Source of the DNA: Streptococcus mitis | Lineage (GTDB): Bacteria; Bacillota; Bacilli; Lactobacillales; Streptococcaceae | Direction: 5' to 3' | Length of the DNA: 64,000 nt | Assembly (NCBI RefSeq): GCF_002005545.1 | Contig: NZ_LBMT01000001.1 | Span: forward strand, 1,820,301 to 1,884,300 | In this document: in pieces, positions 45,955 through 54,995 of the stretch | Numbering within the stretch: position 1 is the first letter of the stretch | Layout: each line of letters starts with the position of its first letter | Notes under the pieces: model-generated | Told to the model about the DNA's origin: nothing | What the model saw: the letters and a program-made list of their open reading frames with translations, nothing else | Database searches by the model: none | Translations under genes and position numbers: made by a program

Positions 45955-48717
45955 TTATAATCTCTCATATTCTAGCATCATTCTCTCAATATCGATTTTA
46001 TCTATTGTCGACAAATCAGTCACGTTCTCACGTGATACTCTAATCGATAAATTCTTAATGATTTTTTCATTAATATTTCTAATCCAGCGACCATTACTAC
46101 AATCATTGATTTTGTTATACAAAGATTTAATAGTTTGAGTATAATAGTCCACATCGATAAAGTATCCTTGATTGTTTAATCCTAATAAACCAATTTGAAT
46201 AATTTCATCTGCTGTATAATCTTCAAAATCAAAAGTATTTGGAATTCGGCTTGGTAGTCCTGAATTTACTGAGAGAAATTCTTCCATTTCCTTTGTATAT
46301 CCAGCAAAGATAATGACAATATCTCTTCTATGATCTTCCATGAATTTAAGAATCTCATCAATTGCTTCTTTACCAAATCGATCTTCATTAGAATTTGATA
46401 GCGTGTATGCTTCATCAATGAACAAAACTCCTCCTAAAGCAGATTTCAATACTTCCTGCGTCTTGATAGCCGTTTGCCCTACATACCCAGCTACTAAATC
46501 GCTACGAGATACCTCTATGAATTTATTTTGAGGAATAATTCCCTTTTGATACAGAATTTTTCCTACGATACGAGCTACGGTAGTTTTTCCAGTCCCTGGA
46601 TTTCCCAAGAATAAGGAATGAAGTGAGAACTCGCTTACAGCAGCGCCTTGTTCTTCCCTCTTCTTATTCAACTCTGCTAATGAAATAAATTGTTCAACCT
46701 GTTTTTTAACTTTCTCTATTCCTATCAAGTTTTGTAGTTGTTCCAAAGCATCTTTTTGATTTTCTTCTGGTTTTTGAGTGCCTTGAAGAAGAATATCATC
46801 TATATCATCATTGATAATTGTCACATAGTCATCAACCTGCGTCTCAACAACACGATTAGCTAAAGCTCTCATTAAGTGTTCATTAAAATTTCGAATCCAT
46901 CGTCCATTACTATGATCTAACGAGCGACTATAGGCCTGCTTGACTCTCATAGCATAATAAGCTTCGTCTTCAAGTTGATACGAAGATTTCTGAAGATTTT
47001 TCAATCCCATTTCGACAATTTCATCACCAGAATAGTCCTCAAAGAAGAATGTATTTGGTACACGTGACTTTAATCCAGGATTTGTTTCAAAAAACTGTTC
47101 CATTTCTTTAGTGTACCCCGCAAATATAATCATAATCTCATTGCGGTGATCTTCCATATACTTGAGTATCGTATTTATAGCCTCTAGTCCAAAATTATGT
47201 TGAGATGATTTTCCTTTATTTAAAGTATATGCTTCATCAATAAAAAGAATACCACCTTTAGCCTTTTCCAATATTGCTTGCGTTTGTACTGCTGTCTCAC
47301 CAATATGAGTTGCAATAAGATCCGACTCAGAAACCTCAATAAATTTAAATTCATCTCCAGGGAGAACACCTCTGTCAAAGAGAACTCTACCTAACAATCT
47401 TGCTACTGTTGTCTTCCCTGTACCAGGATTTCCTGTAAAAACCGAATGTAGAGATTGTTCTTGAATTGGAAGACCTTCTGATAATCTTTTTTGATTGAAT
47501 TCTACTGTTCTTAATAATTTTTGAACTTCTTTTTTTACATTATTTAAACCAATCAAGCTATACAGTTCTTCCTCATAATTGTGTTCGATAGTCTCACTGA
47601 TTTCCTCTTGTAGTTCTGAATTTGTACTCTCTTCATTCAAAATTTTACAGCTATCATCTGAAATATCCCATATTATACCATCCGTATTTTCAAATTCTTC
47701 AAGAATAGTATCCGCAATTAAGTATGAATTCTTTGAAAGCCGAATATTGGGTTTAACAATACGATTTAATTTTATTGTATTTGCTATTAAGACAGAAGCC
47801 CAACAATAAATATCAACTTTTTCCTCGTTCTCCCCTTTGATGTCAACATAGTCACTAACTCTACAAAATGAATTTGATTCTAACATAAGAGATTCCCTAA
47901 TGACCGTTTGCTCTATACAGACTCGACTACTAATTGCCCTTATTGATGTCAAAGAATCTCCAGTTGATTCAAGACTAGAACTATTTTTTAAACAAACAGC
48001 TGCTTGATACAACGGTTGAATGACTTCTGTATTTTGTAATTTTGCAGTCGAACGACTTAAAAAAACAGCAGGGTATTCTTGTTCAGCGTCCCCCCCTTTT
48101 AAGACGGTATTTATGGAAGTTACTGATGAATCTTTTATATTTAATATATTAGAACCCCATCTCTCAATCGCTGTATTTTCCATTTGAATAGAAGAGCCCT
48201 TATCTGCATTCAATTTTATATTTAACTCAGCATGCTTTAGTTCTAGAGTAGAATTACTAACTTTAATTGATGTTGTGCTGTGAGAACCATTATATAATTG
48301 ATTGCCTGCATTTTCGATTAACAATTTTGACTTACCTTCAACCAATATGAAAACTTTTTTATTTTCTAATTGTTCATTAAAGTATACAGTATTTAGAACT
48401 ACATTTGAATTACCCTTTATTACTAAAGCACAACGGTGGTCATCTACTTGAAACCAAATATTTTCAAACTGAACTGTAACGCCGTTCATAATTTGCAGAG
48501 TCGCTGCTATAGTATTGTGATAAAGCGTTCCTCCACCTTCGGTCCCAGAAATTTTCCCAACTATTTTTATGCTTTTTTCTATCTTATAGTGTCTTCCTGC
48601 GGGTAGTTCAAGCATATAACCTTCTTCAAATGCAAGAATATCCCCATCGTTAGCCTTCGAATAAGCTTCCCAAAAAGACCATGCAGTAAAACTTGTTCCT
48701 ACTTTATATGTTGTCAT
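45955..48717 (-). CDS. Beta-helix protein fused to two SpoVK/CbbX-type AAA+ ATPases
   Basis: A 920-residue protein. Residues 1-345 show short repeated beta turns with Asn/Ser ladders, as in right-handed parallel beta-helices. Two similar AAA+ modules follow. Module 1 has Walker A GNPGTGKTT (429-437), Walker B ILFIDEA (490-496) and SRVPN (551 on). Module 2 has GNPGTGKTT (705-713), VLFIDEA (764-770) and SRIPN (823 on). The AAA+ type is CbbX/SpoVK/EccA, which remodel proteins or serve type VII secretion. No signal peptide, so it is cytoplasmic. The neighbours are membrane and surface proteins. The function is unknown. Confidence 0.85.
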   Translation of the reverse strand: MTTYKVGTSFTAWSFWEAYSKANDGDILAFEEGYMLELPAGRHYKIEKSIKIVGKISGTEGGGTLYHNTIAATLQIMNGVTVQFENIWFQVDDHRCALVIKGNSNVVLNTVYFNEQLENKKVFILVEGKSKLLIENAGNQLYNGSHSTTSIKVSNSTLELKHAELNIKLNADKGSSIQMENTAIERWGSNILNIKDSSVTSINTVLKGGDAEQEYPAVFLSRSTAKLQNTEVIQPLYQAAVCLKNSSSLESTGDSLTSIRAISSRVCIEQTVIRESLMLESNSFCRVSDYVDIKGENEEKVDIYCWASVLIANTIKLNRIVKPNIRLSKNSYLIADTILEEFENTDGIIWDISDDSCKILNEESTNSELQEEISETIEHNYEEELYSLIGLNNVKKEVQKLLRTVEFNQKRLSEGLPIQEQSLHSVFTGNPGTGKTTVARLLGRVLFDRGVLPGDEFKFIEVSESDLIATHIGETAVQTQAILEKAKGGILFIDEAYTLNKGKSSQHNFGLEAINTILKYMEDHRNEIMIIFAGYTKEMEQFFETNPGLKSRVPNTFFFEDYSGDEIVEMGLKNLQKSSYQLEDEAYYAMRVKQAYSRSLDHSNGRWIRNFNEHLMRALANRVVETQVDDYVTIINDDIDDILLQGTQKPEENQKDALEQLQNLIGIEKVKKQVEQFISLAELNKKREEQGAAVSEFSLHSLFLGNPGTGKTTVARIVGKILYQKGIIPQNKFIEVSRSDLVAGYVGQTAIKTQEVLKSALGGVLFIDEAYTLSNSNEDRFGKEAIDEILKFMEDHRRDIVIIFAGYTKEMEEFLSVNSGLPSRIPNTFDFEDYTADEIIQIGLLGLNNQGYFIDVDYYTQTIKSLYNKINDCSNGRWIRNINEKIIKNLSIRVSRENVTDLSTIDKIDIERMMLEYERL

Positions 48718-48745
48718 TTTTCTAATATCTTTCTAAACCATGAAA

Positions 48746-48793
48746 AATCTAAATAAAATGACTTATAGATATCATTTCATTTAGATTTTATCA
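48746..48793 (-). terminator. Possible terminator before the AAA+ gene
   Basis: AAATCTAAAT and ATTTAGATTT flank an inner AATGA / CATT pair, with T after the stem on the minus strand. It lies between the 308-residue protein gene and the AAA+ gene. Confidence 0.45.
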
Positions 48794-48846
48794 TTTATTA
48801 ATCTATCTATCAGTTTTATGTAATATTTAAGTTTATATTTAACTGA

Positions 48847-49773
48847 CTAAAACATTCTTCTGATTGAATCTTCCACAGAATGCTCAATACCTCTAGCAAT
48901 TCCCCCCGTAACTTTAAAAGTAAACAATACAACTTTTCCTAAAACTTTGAAAAATCCAATACTAATTCTAATTAAGATTGAGAGCAGTTTTTCCAAAATA
49001 TTCCCAGCCTTTTCTACCCTTTCTTGAGTTAATAAATCAGACACTTTTCTTTTTTGCGAAGACATTTCTTGACTTCTATGATTACTAGATATTGGACTTT
49101 CATAATCTAATTCACTCCCCTGTACTTCAGGAGTTTGATTCACTTTTTGCATTGAAGGCATTTTTACTGCTTCATTTTGACTCTTTTTTTTGATAGGATG
49201 TTCACGATTATATTTAATGGCAAAGAACCAACCATAAAAGATGGTAAAATACCATGATGCAAATAAAGCTACTATCCCAAGACTAATACACACAACCCTA
49301 ATTCCAAACTGAATCGCAAACATTCCACTAACTGCGTCAAGTGCACGATCAATTGCTCTATCATATACTGGTTCAATGGATGTAGGATATCCACGATAAT
49401 CATAATAGATTCTATGTTTTAAATAAATATCCCCTTTATCCATTTCTTCTCTATAGGCCGCACCTATTTGCTTAAATATTAAACTGAAGAAAAATCCTTT
49501 TGGGATAATATTTGAGACTACTTTAAAAATGTAAGAAAATACATACGGATATAATAAAACATTTAAAATTGCCCAAATAATATGGAACACAATACCTAAT
49601 ATTACAAAAAACTGATTATGTGAATGAGCAACATTAAATTTCTCAAACTCAGCAATTTCTGAAAATATTCTTACAGTATTGTAATAGGTGATAAAACCTA
49701 ATACACCTACACCTAAAAAATTAATTGGATTTAAATAATACCAAAATGGAAAGCGAAATAAAATTTTTTTCAT
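48847..49773 (-). CDS. Multi-pass membrane protein of unknown function
   Basis: A 308-residue protein with about four membrane helices in the first 200 residues (around 17-35, 55-80, 155-170 and 172-190), a polar Gln/Ser-rich linker, and a C-terminal amphipathic part LLSILIRISIGFFKVLGKVV. I do not recognise a family. It lies between the AAA+ gene and three genes for membrane or surface proteins, so it could be the membrane partner of the AAA+ protein. Confidence 0.7.
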   Translation of the reverse strand: MKKILFRFPFWYYLNPINFLGVGVLGFITYYNTVRIFSEIAEFEKFNVAHSHNQFFVILGIVFHIIWAILNVLLYPYVFSYIFKVVSNIIPKGFFFSLIFKQIGAAYREEMDKGDIYLKHRIYYDYRGYPTSIEPVYDRAIDRALDAVSGMFAIQFGIRVVCISLGIVALFASWYFTIFYGWFFAIKYNREHPIKKKSQNEAVKMPSMQKVNQTPEVQGSELDYESPISSNHRSQEMSSQKRKVSDLLTQERVEKAGNILEKLLSILIRISIGFFKVLGKVVLFTFKVTGGIARGIEHSVEDSIRRMF

Positions 49774-49857
49774 TTTAACCTAAAACCTCTCTTATCACTA
49801 TATAACACAGAATGTCTACTATCACATTCATCCCAACTACTACTGAAAGAAAGTTAT

Positions 49858-50274
49858 TTAATGAATCTGTTTACTAGTAGTCTTATCACCTTTTATAATC
49901 ACAATCGCCGCAAAAATATTTATCAAAGCACAGATAAAATATAGAATAGCTCCATAACCTAATTGAGATCTACCAACTAATTCTTTTAAGAATGTAAAAT
50001 GAATAAACAAGCTAAATGCACTTAATAAAATAATGACAAGTGACTGAATAATTGCTATTACTCTTCTATTTACTATAAATAAAGATAATAATAAAATGAT
50101 TACAAATGCACCGTACCAAACAATAAATAGCATCAGTAAAGAAGGCGCATTTAGATAATCAACTACATGCTCACTTACTGGGGCTACTGATTGATTACCC
50201 GATGAAACAACTGGCAATAAGAAAGTAATCAATCCTACTAAACTAGCTAGAGTTATTAATTTTTTAAATTTCAT
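49858..50274 (-). CDS. Small four-helix membrane protein
   Basis: A 138-residue protein with four hydrophobic segments and a short outer loop after the first one (SSGNQSVAPVSEHVVDYLNAP). No recognised family. GGGAGA lies some seven bases before the ATG. A stem-loop without a T run (50307-50340) separates it from the gene upstream. Confidence 0.65.
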   Translation of the reverse strand: MKFKKLITLASLVGLITFLLPVVSSGNQSVAPVSEHVVDYLNAPSLLMLFIVWYGAFVIILLLSLFIVNRRVIAIIQSLVIILLSAFSLFIHFTFLKELVGRSQLGYGAILYFICALINIFAAIVIIKGDKTTSKQIH

Positions 50275-50306
50275 TCATATTCTCCCTATATACAATTTCT
50301 TACCCC

Positions 50307-50340
50307 AGTAACTTTTAGGGTACTGAGGTAAGCTTTTAAT
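50307..50340 (-). other. Stem-loop between two island genes
   Basis: CTTACCTCAGTA and TACTGGGGTAAG (minus strand) pair over 12 positions with G-T. No T run follows. An mRNA-processing or stability element is possible. Confidence 0.4.
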
Positions 50341-50347
50341 GTGTAGT

Positions 50348-50722
50348 CTATTTTACTCGGTTAAAGGTTTGATCTGGCTCTTGAAGATAAAGTTCCTTAT
50401 CTTTTAACATATATTTTGTTTTTCCTAAATTTCTTCCTTTAGTGTCTGTGATTGTCAATTCTTTCTTTTGTTTATCAATTTTCACTAGTCTTTGTTCTTT
50501 GTCTCCGTCTGAATCCTCAGAGGTGACGTTCCCAGCATTTCCTTTAATCACCATGACTAAATGATCACGTTTTGTTAAAATTTCATAAGTTCCATCTAAG
50601 GGATCAGTCGTTAATTTCTTTATTCCAAAAATTAACACTAGTGCAATTACAACTAAACCTGCAATGCTCTCCTTACGTTTGGTTTCAAATAAGCTTTTTA
50701 ATTTACCAATTACATTTTCCAT
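50348..50722 (-). CDS. Single-helix membrane protein of unknown function
   Basis: A 124-residue protein with a basic N-terminus, one membrane helix (IAGLVVIALVLIFGI) and an outer domain of about 85 residues rich in short beta strands (DGTYEILTKRDHLVMVIKG). It looks like a small lipocalin-like or DUF-type beta domain, but I cannot name it. It starts 16 bases after the stop of the choline-binding protein upstream. Confidence 0.68.
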   Translation of the reverse strand: MENVIGKLKSLFETKRKESIAGLVVIALVLIFGIKKLTTDPLDGTYEILTKRDHLVMVIKGNAGNVTSEDSDGDKEQRLVKIDKQKKELTITDTKGRNLGKTKYMLKDKELYLQEPDQTFNRVK

Positions 50723-50738
50723 ATTGAACTCTAATTCC

Positions 50739-51713
50739 TTATTTTACCCACTTACCTGAGCCATCTACTTTGTAGCCATCTGGGGTACGTTCGTTGACTG
50801 CCATCTTACCATTCGATTTGAGGTAGTAGTCACCTACCCATTGGTTACGAGCATAGCTTCCTTCTGACGTTAGGTAATAGTAAGATTGGTAGCTACTATC
50901 ATAAATCCACTCACTCTTGGCCATTTTACCATCTGATTTAAGGTAGTAACTTCCAGCCCAGGTATTACGTGCATAGCTACCCTCTGCTGTCAAGTAATAG
51001 TATGATTTATAGTTATTGTCATAAATCCACTCGCTCTTAGCCATGTAACCACCTGATTTGAGGTAATAACTTCCTGACCAAGCATTTTGAACAAAGTTAC
51101 CTGAAGCATTTAGGTAGAAGTAAGAATTGTACTGAACATCAAAAATCCATTGATTGACTACTTTAACACCAGCTTTATAGTAAGAAGAACCTGACCAACC
51201 AGTCTGACCTGAGTTAGAGCTAGTGGTTTGTTTTGGAGCTTCAGTAGCTTTGGGTGCTTCTACTTTCTTAATAGGATAGTATTCCTTATCTGATATTCTA
51301 AAAATTTCTGAACGTCCAAAATAACGTTTTCCAAAATCATCTACACTATATATATCTAAATAATAATTGCCATCCTCTACTAGAAGTAAATTAATACCCG
51401 ACTGTAATCTATTCTTGCCATCAAATTTACCAAAATAATGCGATTCAGTCAAAGTTCCAGTACTCTCATTAACTATATCAAAATAGAGAGAAGTACTATC
51501 ATTAACGTTGGAACTTCTTTGTAGGTCAACTAAAAGAGTAGCCGATGTAGAACCTCCCGCTGTCGGTATTAAGGTGATTTTCAAGGGATTTTGAGTATCC
51601 TTGACACTCATATCTGTTAAAGCATGAACCTCCATTGGTTTAGAAGTCATAAGACCCACTGATAACAACGAACCTGCTAATAAAGAACTAACTAATATTT
51701 TTTTATTTTTCAT
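50739..51713 (-). CDS. Choline-binding surface protein
   Basis: A 324-residue secreted protein. A signal peptide (MKNKKILVSSLLAGSLLSVG) ends near VHA. Residues about 35-150 form a beta-rich domain of unknown role. From residue 175 on there are six or seven choline-binding repeats of the type WAGSYYLKSDGKMAKSEWIY, ending in DGYKVDGSGKWVK. These repeats hold proteins on phosphocholine of teichoic acids. It follows the larger choline-binding protein by 24 bases. Confidence 0.85.
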   Translation of the reverse strand: MKNKKILVSSLLAGSLLSVGLMTSKPMEVHALTDMSVKDTQNPLKITLIPTAGGSTSATLLVDLQRSSNVNDSTSLYFDIVNESTGTLTESHYFGKFDGKNRLQSGINLLLVEDGNYYLDIYSVDDFGKRYFGRSEIFRISDKEYYPIKKVEAPKATEAPKQTTSSNSGQTGWSGSSYYKAGVKVVNQWIFDVQYNSYFYLNASGNFVQNAWSGSYYLKSGGYMAKSEWIYDNNYKSYYYLTAEGSYARNTWAGSYYLKSDGKMAKSEWIYDSSYQSYYYLTSEGSYARNQWVGDYYLKSNGKMAVNERTPDGYKVDGSGKWVK

Positions 51714-51737
51714 GATTTCAAATTCCTTTTCTCATCC

Positions 51738-54722
51738 TTATCCTACCCACTCACCGTTGGTATTGACTGTATAGCCATCTGGTGTAGTGGTGTTTACTGC
51801 TAAAGCTCCTGAACTATAGGCGTAGTACCATTTACCAGAAACTTTAAACCATCCTGTTGTCATAGCACCTGACTTGTCAAGATAGTACCATGAACCATTA
51901 TCTTTTACCCATCCTGTAGCCATAGCACCTGACTTGTCAAGATAGTACCATGAACCATTATCTTTTACCCATCCTGTAGCCATTGAGCCTGAGTTATTCA
52001 AGTAATACCATGTACCGTTATCTTTTATCCAACCTGTAGCCATTGAGCCTGACTTGTTCAAGTAATACCATGTACCATTATCTTTTACCCATCCTGTAGC
52101 CATTGAACCTGACTTGTTAAGGTAATACCATGTACCGTTGTCTTTTACCCAATCTGTAGCCATTGAGCCTGACTTGTTCAAGTAATACCATGTGTCACCA
52201 GTTTTGACCCATCCAGTTTGCATCCAACCTACTTGGTCAAAGTAGTACCATTTATCCTTGATTTGTTCCCAACCGTTGGTTGTATATGAACCGTCAGCGT
52301 GTTTGTACCACCAACGACCAGCTGACTGAATCCAGTTGCCATCTTGTGAAGGTTTTTCATCTTCTACTTTCTTGAGTTCTGTATCTGTTTTCTTATCCGC
52401 TTGTTTCCCTGCAAGATACTCCAAATACCAACCTGATAGATTGTAGTCGTCCTTTCTTTCAGCCTTGACTAACTTATCAAACTCTTCTTGGATTTCAGCT
52501 AATTTAGCTTGTTCAGCTTGCAATTTAGCTGTAACTGCATCCAATTTATCTTGTGCCAATTTTGCAGTAGATTTTGCTTGAGTCAATTTTGTTTCCAAAT
52601 CAGCTACTTTTGCTTGCGCATCTGCAAGATTTTTATCTGCATTTAGATAAGCACTCAATTCTGTTGCAATCGCTTTGGCATCTGACACCAATTTGTCTTT
52701 TTCTGCATGGAGCTTCGCTTGTTCAGTTTGAAGAGCTGTCAACTTGTTTTCTTCAGCTTGCAATTTTGCTTGCGCATTTGTAAGAGCAGTTTCAGCATCT
52801 TTTTGAGTAGTTTTAGCTGTAGCTAGTTCATCTTTAGCTGTTTCGAGAGCAGTTTCTTTTTCTGCTTGGCTTCTTGAGAAGTTTTCAACAGCTTTTTCAG
52901 CGTTTGCTTTACGTTCTTGTGCATTTTTCAAAGCAAGGTTTGCCAATTGCAAGTTCTTTTCAGCAACTTCTGTTTGAAGTGGACTAGCTGTTTTGCTTGC
53001 CAATTCTTTTTCAGCTTCTGTTTTAGCGTCAAGTGCAGAAGCATATTTATGTGAAGCTTCTGCCAATTCTGCTTTAGCATTTGTAAGGGCAGTTTGAGCT
53101 TGACTGTTTTGTTTTTGTGCTTCAGCTAGTTTTGCTTCAAGTTTGGTAAGGTCTTGGTTTAGGTTGATTTTGTGTTTACCATCGCTACCAAATGAGTTGA
53201 CAAACCAACGTTTACCATTGATGTTAGCAACAGTCATGGCAACACCACCACCGTTTAGGTTGTTATTCAAATGTCCCCAATTAGCATGTTTATCAAGGAA
53301 TGAATAATTTTTGAAAGCACGTAATGCAGAGTTTTTCAAATCTTGCATTGTTGAAATATCATCACTAGCATAAATTGAAGCTAAGTTTTCTACACCATTG
53401 TTTTCGCGAATATGACCAGCCACAGCAGGGTCAGTTCCACGAGCTTCATAGGCTTTTGCCATTTTCTTACTATGTTCAAGTGTATCTTGAGCAGCATAAG
53501 CTCTATATGTTGTAGGATATCCCATATTTTCTTGCAAGACATTTACTAATTTAGCATAAAAATCACTAACTTCCGCAATTTCAGCATCTGTTAAATGGTC
53601 AATATCTACTTTACGATTGGCATCGTTTTTGTTGAAATCAACTGTAAGAGCTTTATACATTTTAGTAGATGTAAGCATCATTAGACGATTAGCTTTACCA
53701 TCTTCTTTCCAACTGTTTTTTGCATAATAGCTAAGTGCATCTTTAAATGTGATATCGTTCTTATCAAGACCATAATAAGCTTTTTCTTCATCTGTCAAAT
53801 GATGAACTGGATTTCCCATATGAATAACAGCTTCACCAGAGCGAGCTTTCTGTGCATCGAAGGCAGTTTGAGCTTCTTTTTCTTTAGAGGCTGTAGCATC
53901 TGCTTTTTCTTGGATGGATTCAACTTTATTTTGGTCGGCGTCCATCATTTCTTTAGCTAATTTCAAGGCGTCATTTTTGACATTTACATTGTTCTCAGCT
54001 TGTTTGATGGCATCTGCTCGGTTGCTATCTGCTTTCTTAGCAGTTTCGACAGCTGTTGTTGCGCTTGAGATATTTGAATTTGCTTGTTCAATATCTTTTT
54101 CAGCTTGGGCAAGAGAGGCTTTAGCTTCACCAAGTCCTGAACCATTTAGCGCGTCTTCAGCTGATTTTACATTAGCTTCTTTAGCGGTTACTGTTTTATC
54201 AGCTTCAACTTTCTTACTTGTTGCGCTGGCAACGTTAGCTGTTTCAGTCGCTACAGTCTCAGTTTGTGCTTTAATTGCTTCAGTAGACGCTTCAGTTGCT
54301 TTTTGATTGGCTTCTTGAGCTTTTACATTGGTGTCTTGTTTTGCTTTTGTAGCAGTGATATTTTCTTCTGTAGCATTGGCTTTAACTGCTTCCGCAGACT
54401 TCAAGTCCTCTTTAGCGCTTGTCAAAGCAGTTTCGGTAGTTGTAACAGCTTGGTTAGCAGAAGTAGCTTCAGCTTTTGCTGTTTCGCTTTCAGCTTCAAC
54501 TTGCTTAATAGTAGATGTTTGAGCATCAAGAGCAGGCTTGACATCAGAAGATTTCTTCACTTCTGGTTTTGCATCAGCTACAGGTTTTGAAACAAGAGCT
54601 GGTTCATTGACAGCAGTAGTGTCAACTGCTGTTGTAGTAGTTGCTTCTTGAGCAAATGCAGGCACACCAACAGACGCAAGCGCAATAGCTGTTGAAGTTG
54701 TGAGGGTTTTCAGTTTCTTCAT
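51738..54722 (-). CDS. Large coiled-coil choline-binding protein with SEC10/PgrA-like domain
   Basis: About 994 residues. The signal peptide MKKLKTLTTSTAIALASVG ends near AFAQ. An Ala/Glu/Lys-rich coiled coil follows to about residue 275. Next is a globular domain of about 230 residues (HLTDEEKAYYGLDKNDI, HIRENNGVENLAS, WGHLNNNLNGGGVAM), which resembles SEC10/PgrA surface-exclusion domains. A second coiled coil and some ten choline-binding repeats (GWVKDNGTWYYLNKSGSMAT) end the protein. Tandem ATGs lie at 54725 and 54722. The latter is better spaced from GGAG. SEC10/PgrA proteins are usually LPXTG-anchored, here choline-bound. Confidence 0.85.
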   Translation of the reverse strand: MKKLKTLTTSTAIALASVGVPAFAQEATTTTAVDTTAVNEPALVSKPVADAKPEVKKSSDVKPALDAQTSTIKQVEAESETAKAEATSANQAVTTTETALTSAKEDLKSAEAVKANATEENITATKAKQDTNVKAQEANQKATEASTEAIKAQTETVATETANVASATSKKVEADKTVTAKEANVKSAEDALNGSGLGEAKASLAQAEKDIEQANSNISSATTAVETAKKADSNRADAIKQAENNVNVKNDALKLAKEMMDADQNKVESIQEKADATASKEKEAQTAFDAQKARSGEAVIHMGNPVHHLTDEEKAYYGLDKNDITFKDALSYYAKNSWKEDGKANRLMMLTSTKMYKALTVDFNKNDANRKVDIDHLTDAEIAEVSDFYAKLVNVLQENMGYPTTYRAYAAQDTLEHSKKMAKAYEARGTDPAVAGHIRENNGVENLASIYASDDISTMQDLKNSALRAFKNYSFLDKHANWGHLNNNLNGGGVAMTVANINGKRWFVNSFGSDGKHKINLNQDLTKLEAKLAEAQKQNSQAQTALTNAKAELAEASHKYASALDAKTEAEKELASKTASPLQTEVAEKNLQLANLALKNAQERKANAEKAVENFSRSQAEKETALETAKDELATAKTTQKDAETALTNAQAKLQAEENKLTALQTEQAKLHAEKDKLVSDAKAIATELSAYLNADKNLADAQAKVADLETKLTQAKSTAKLAQDKLDAVTAKLQAEQAKLAEIQEEFDKLVKAERKDDYNLSGWYLEYLAGKQADKKTDTELKKVEDEKPSQDGNWIQSAGRWWYKHADGSYTTNGWEQIKDKWYYFDQVGWMQTGWVKTGDTWYYLNKSGSMATDWVKDNGTWYYLNKSGSMATGWVKDNGTWYYLNKSGSMATGWIKDNGTWYYLNNSGSMATGWVKDNGSWYYLDKSGAMATGWVKDNGSWYYLDKSGAMTTGWFKVSGKWYYAYSSGALAVNTTTPDGYTVNTNGEWVG

Positions 54723-54773
54723 CATTTTCTCCTTTAATGACTGATAGAATAGGATTGAGTGGTAAGTCAATCC

Positions 54774-54793
54774 TTGTTATACTAGTATAACAA
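54774..54793 (-). promoter_or_regulatory. -10 region of the large choline-binding gene within a 20-bp palindrome
   Basis: TTGTTATACTAGTATAACAA is a perfect palindrome that contains a TATACT -10 box on the minus strand, about 50 bases before the start codon. Confidence 0.55.
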
Positions 54794-54859
54794 GCTTACT
54801 TTATTTTCCATTCTTTCCCTTATCATACCACAATAGATATTTAAATTTTTCGGCATTTA

Positions 54860-54869
54860 AACTATAGTT
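54860..54869. promoter_or_regulatory. Candidate Rgg operator, left copy
   Basis: The palindrome AACTATAGTT, one of two exact copies in the divergent region, 60 bases apart. Confidence 0.45.
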
Positions 54870-54919
54870 TCAATGTTATTTAAAAAATACAAAAATAGCA
54901 TAGAATTCTAATATTTTGT

Positions 54920-54929
54920 AACTATAGTT
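54920..54929. promoter_or_regulatory. Candidate Rgg operator, right copy
   Basis: The second AACTATAGTT, upstream of the TATAAT -10 (54961-54966) of the Rgg gene. Confidence 0.45.
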
Positions 54930-54995
54930 TTCTTTTCTCTATTTTTTCTCTAAATTTTTGTATAATAGTTTTAGAAGTATATAAGGAGACTATTT

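Noticed and set aside
45955-48717. Type VII secretion locus (EccA)
   Set aside because: The AAA+ modules are of that type, but no WXG100, EsaA, EssB or EssC-like gene was found nearby.
54774-54793. Specific operator on the choline-binding gene
   Set aside because: Related TATACTAGT or ACTAGTATAACA strings precede gki and other genes here, so most of it is probably a -10 context.
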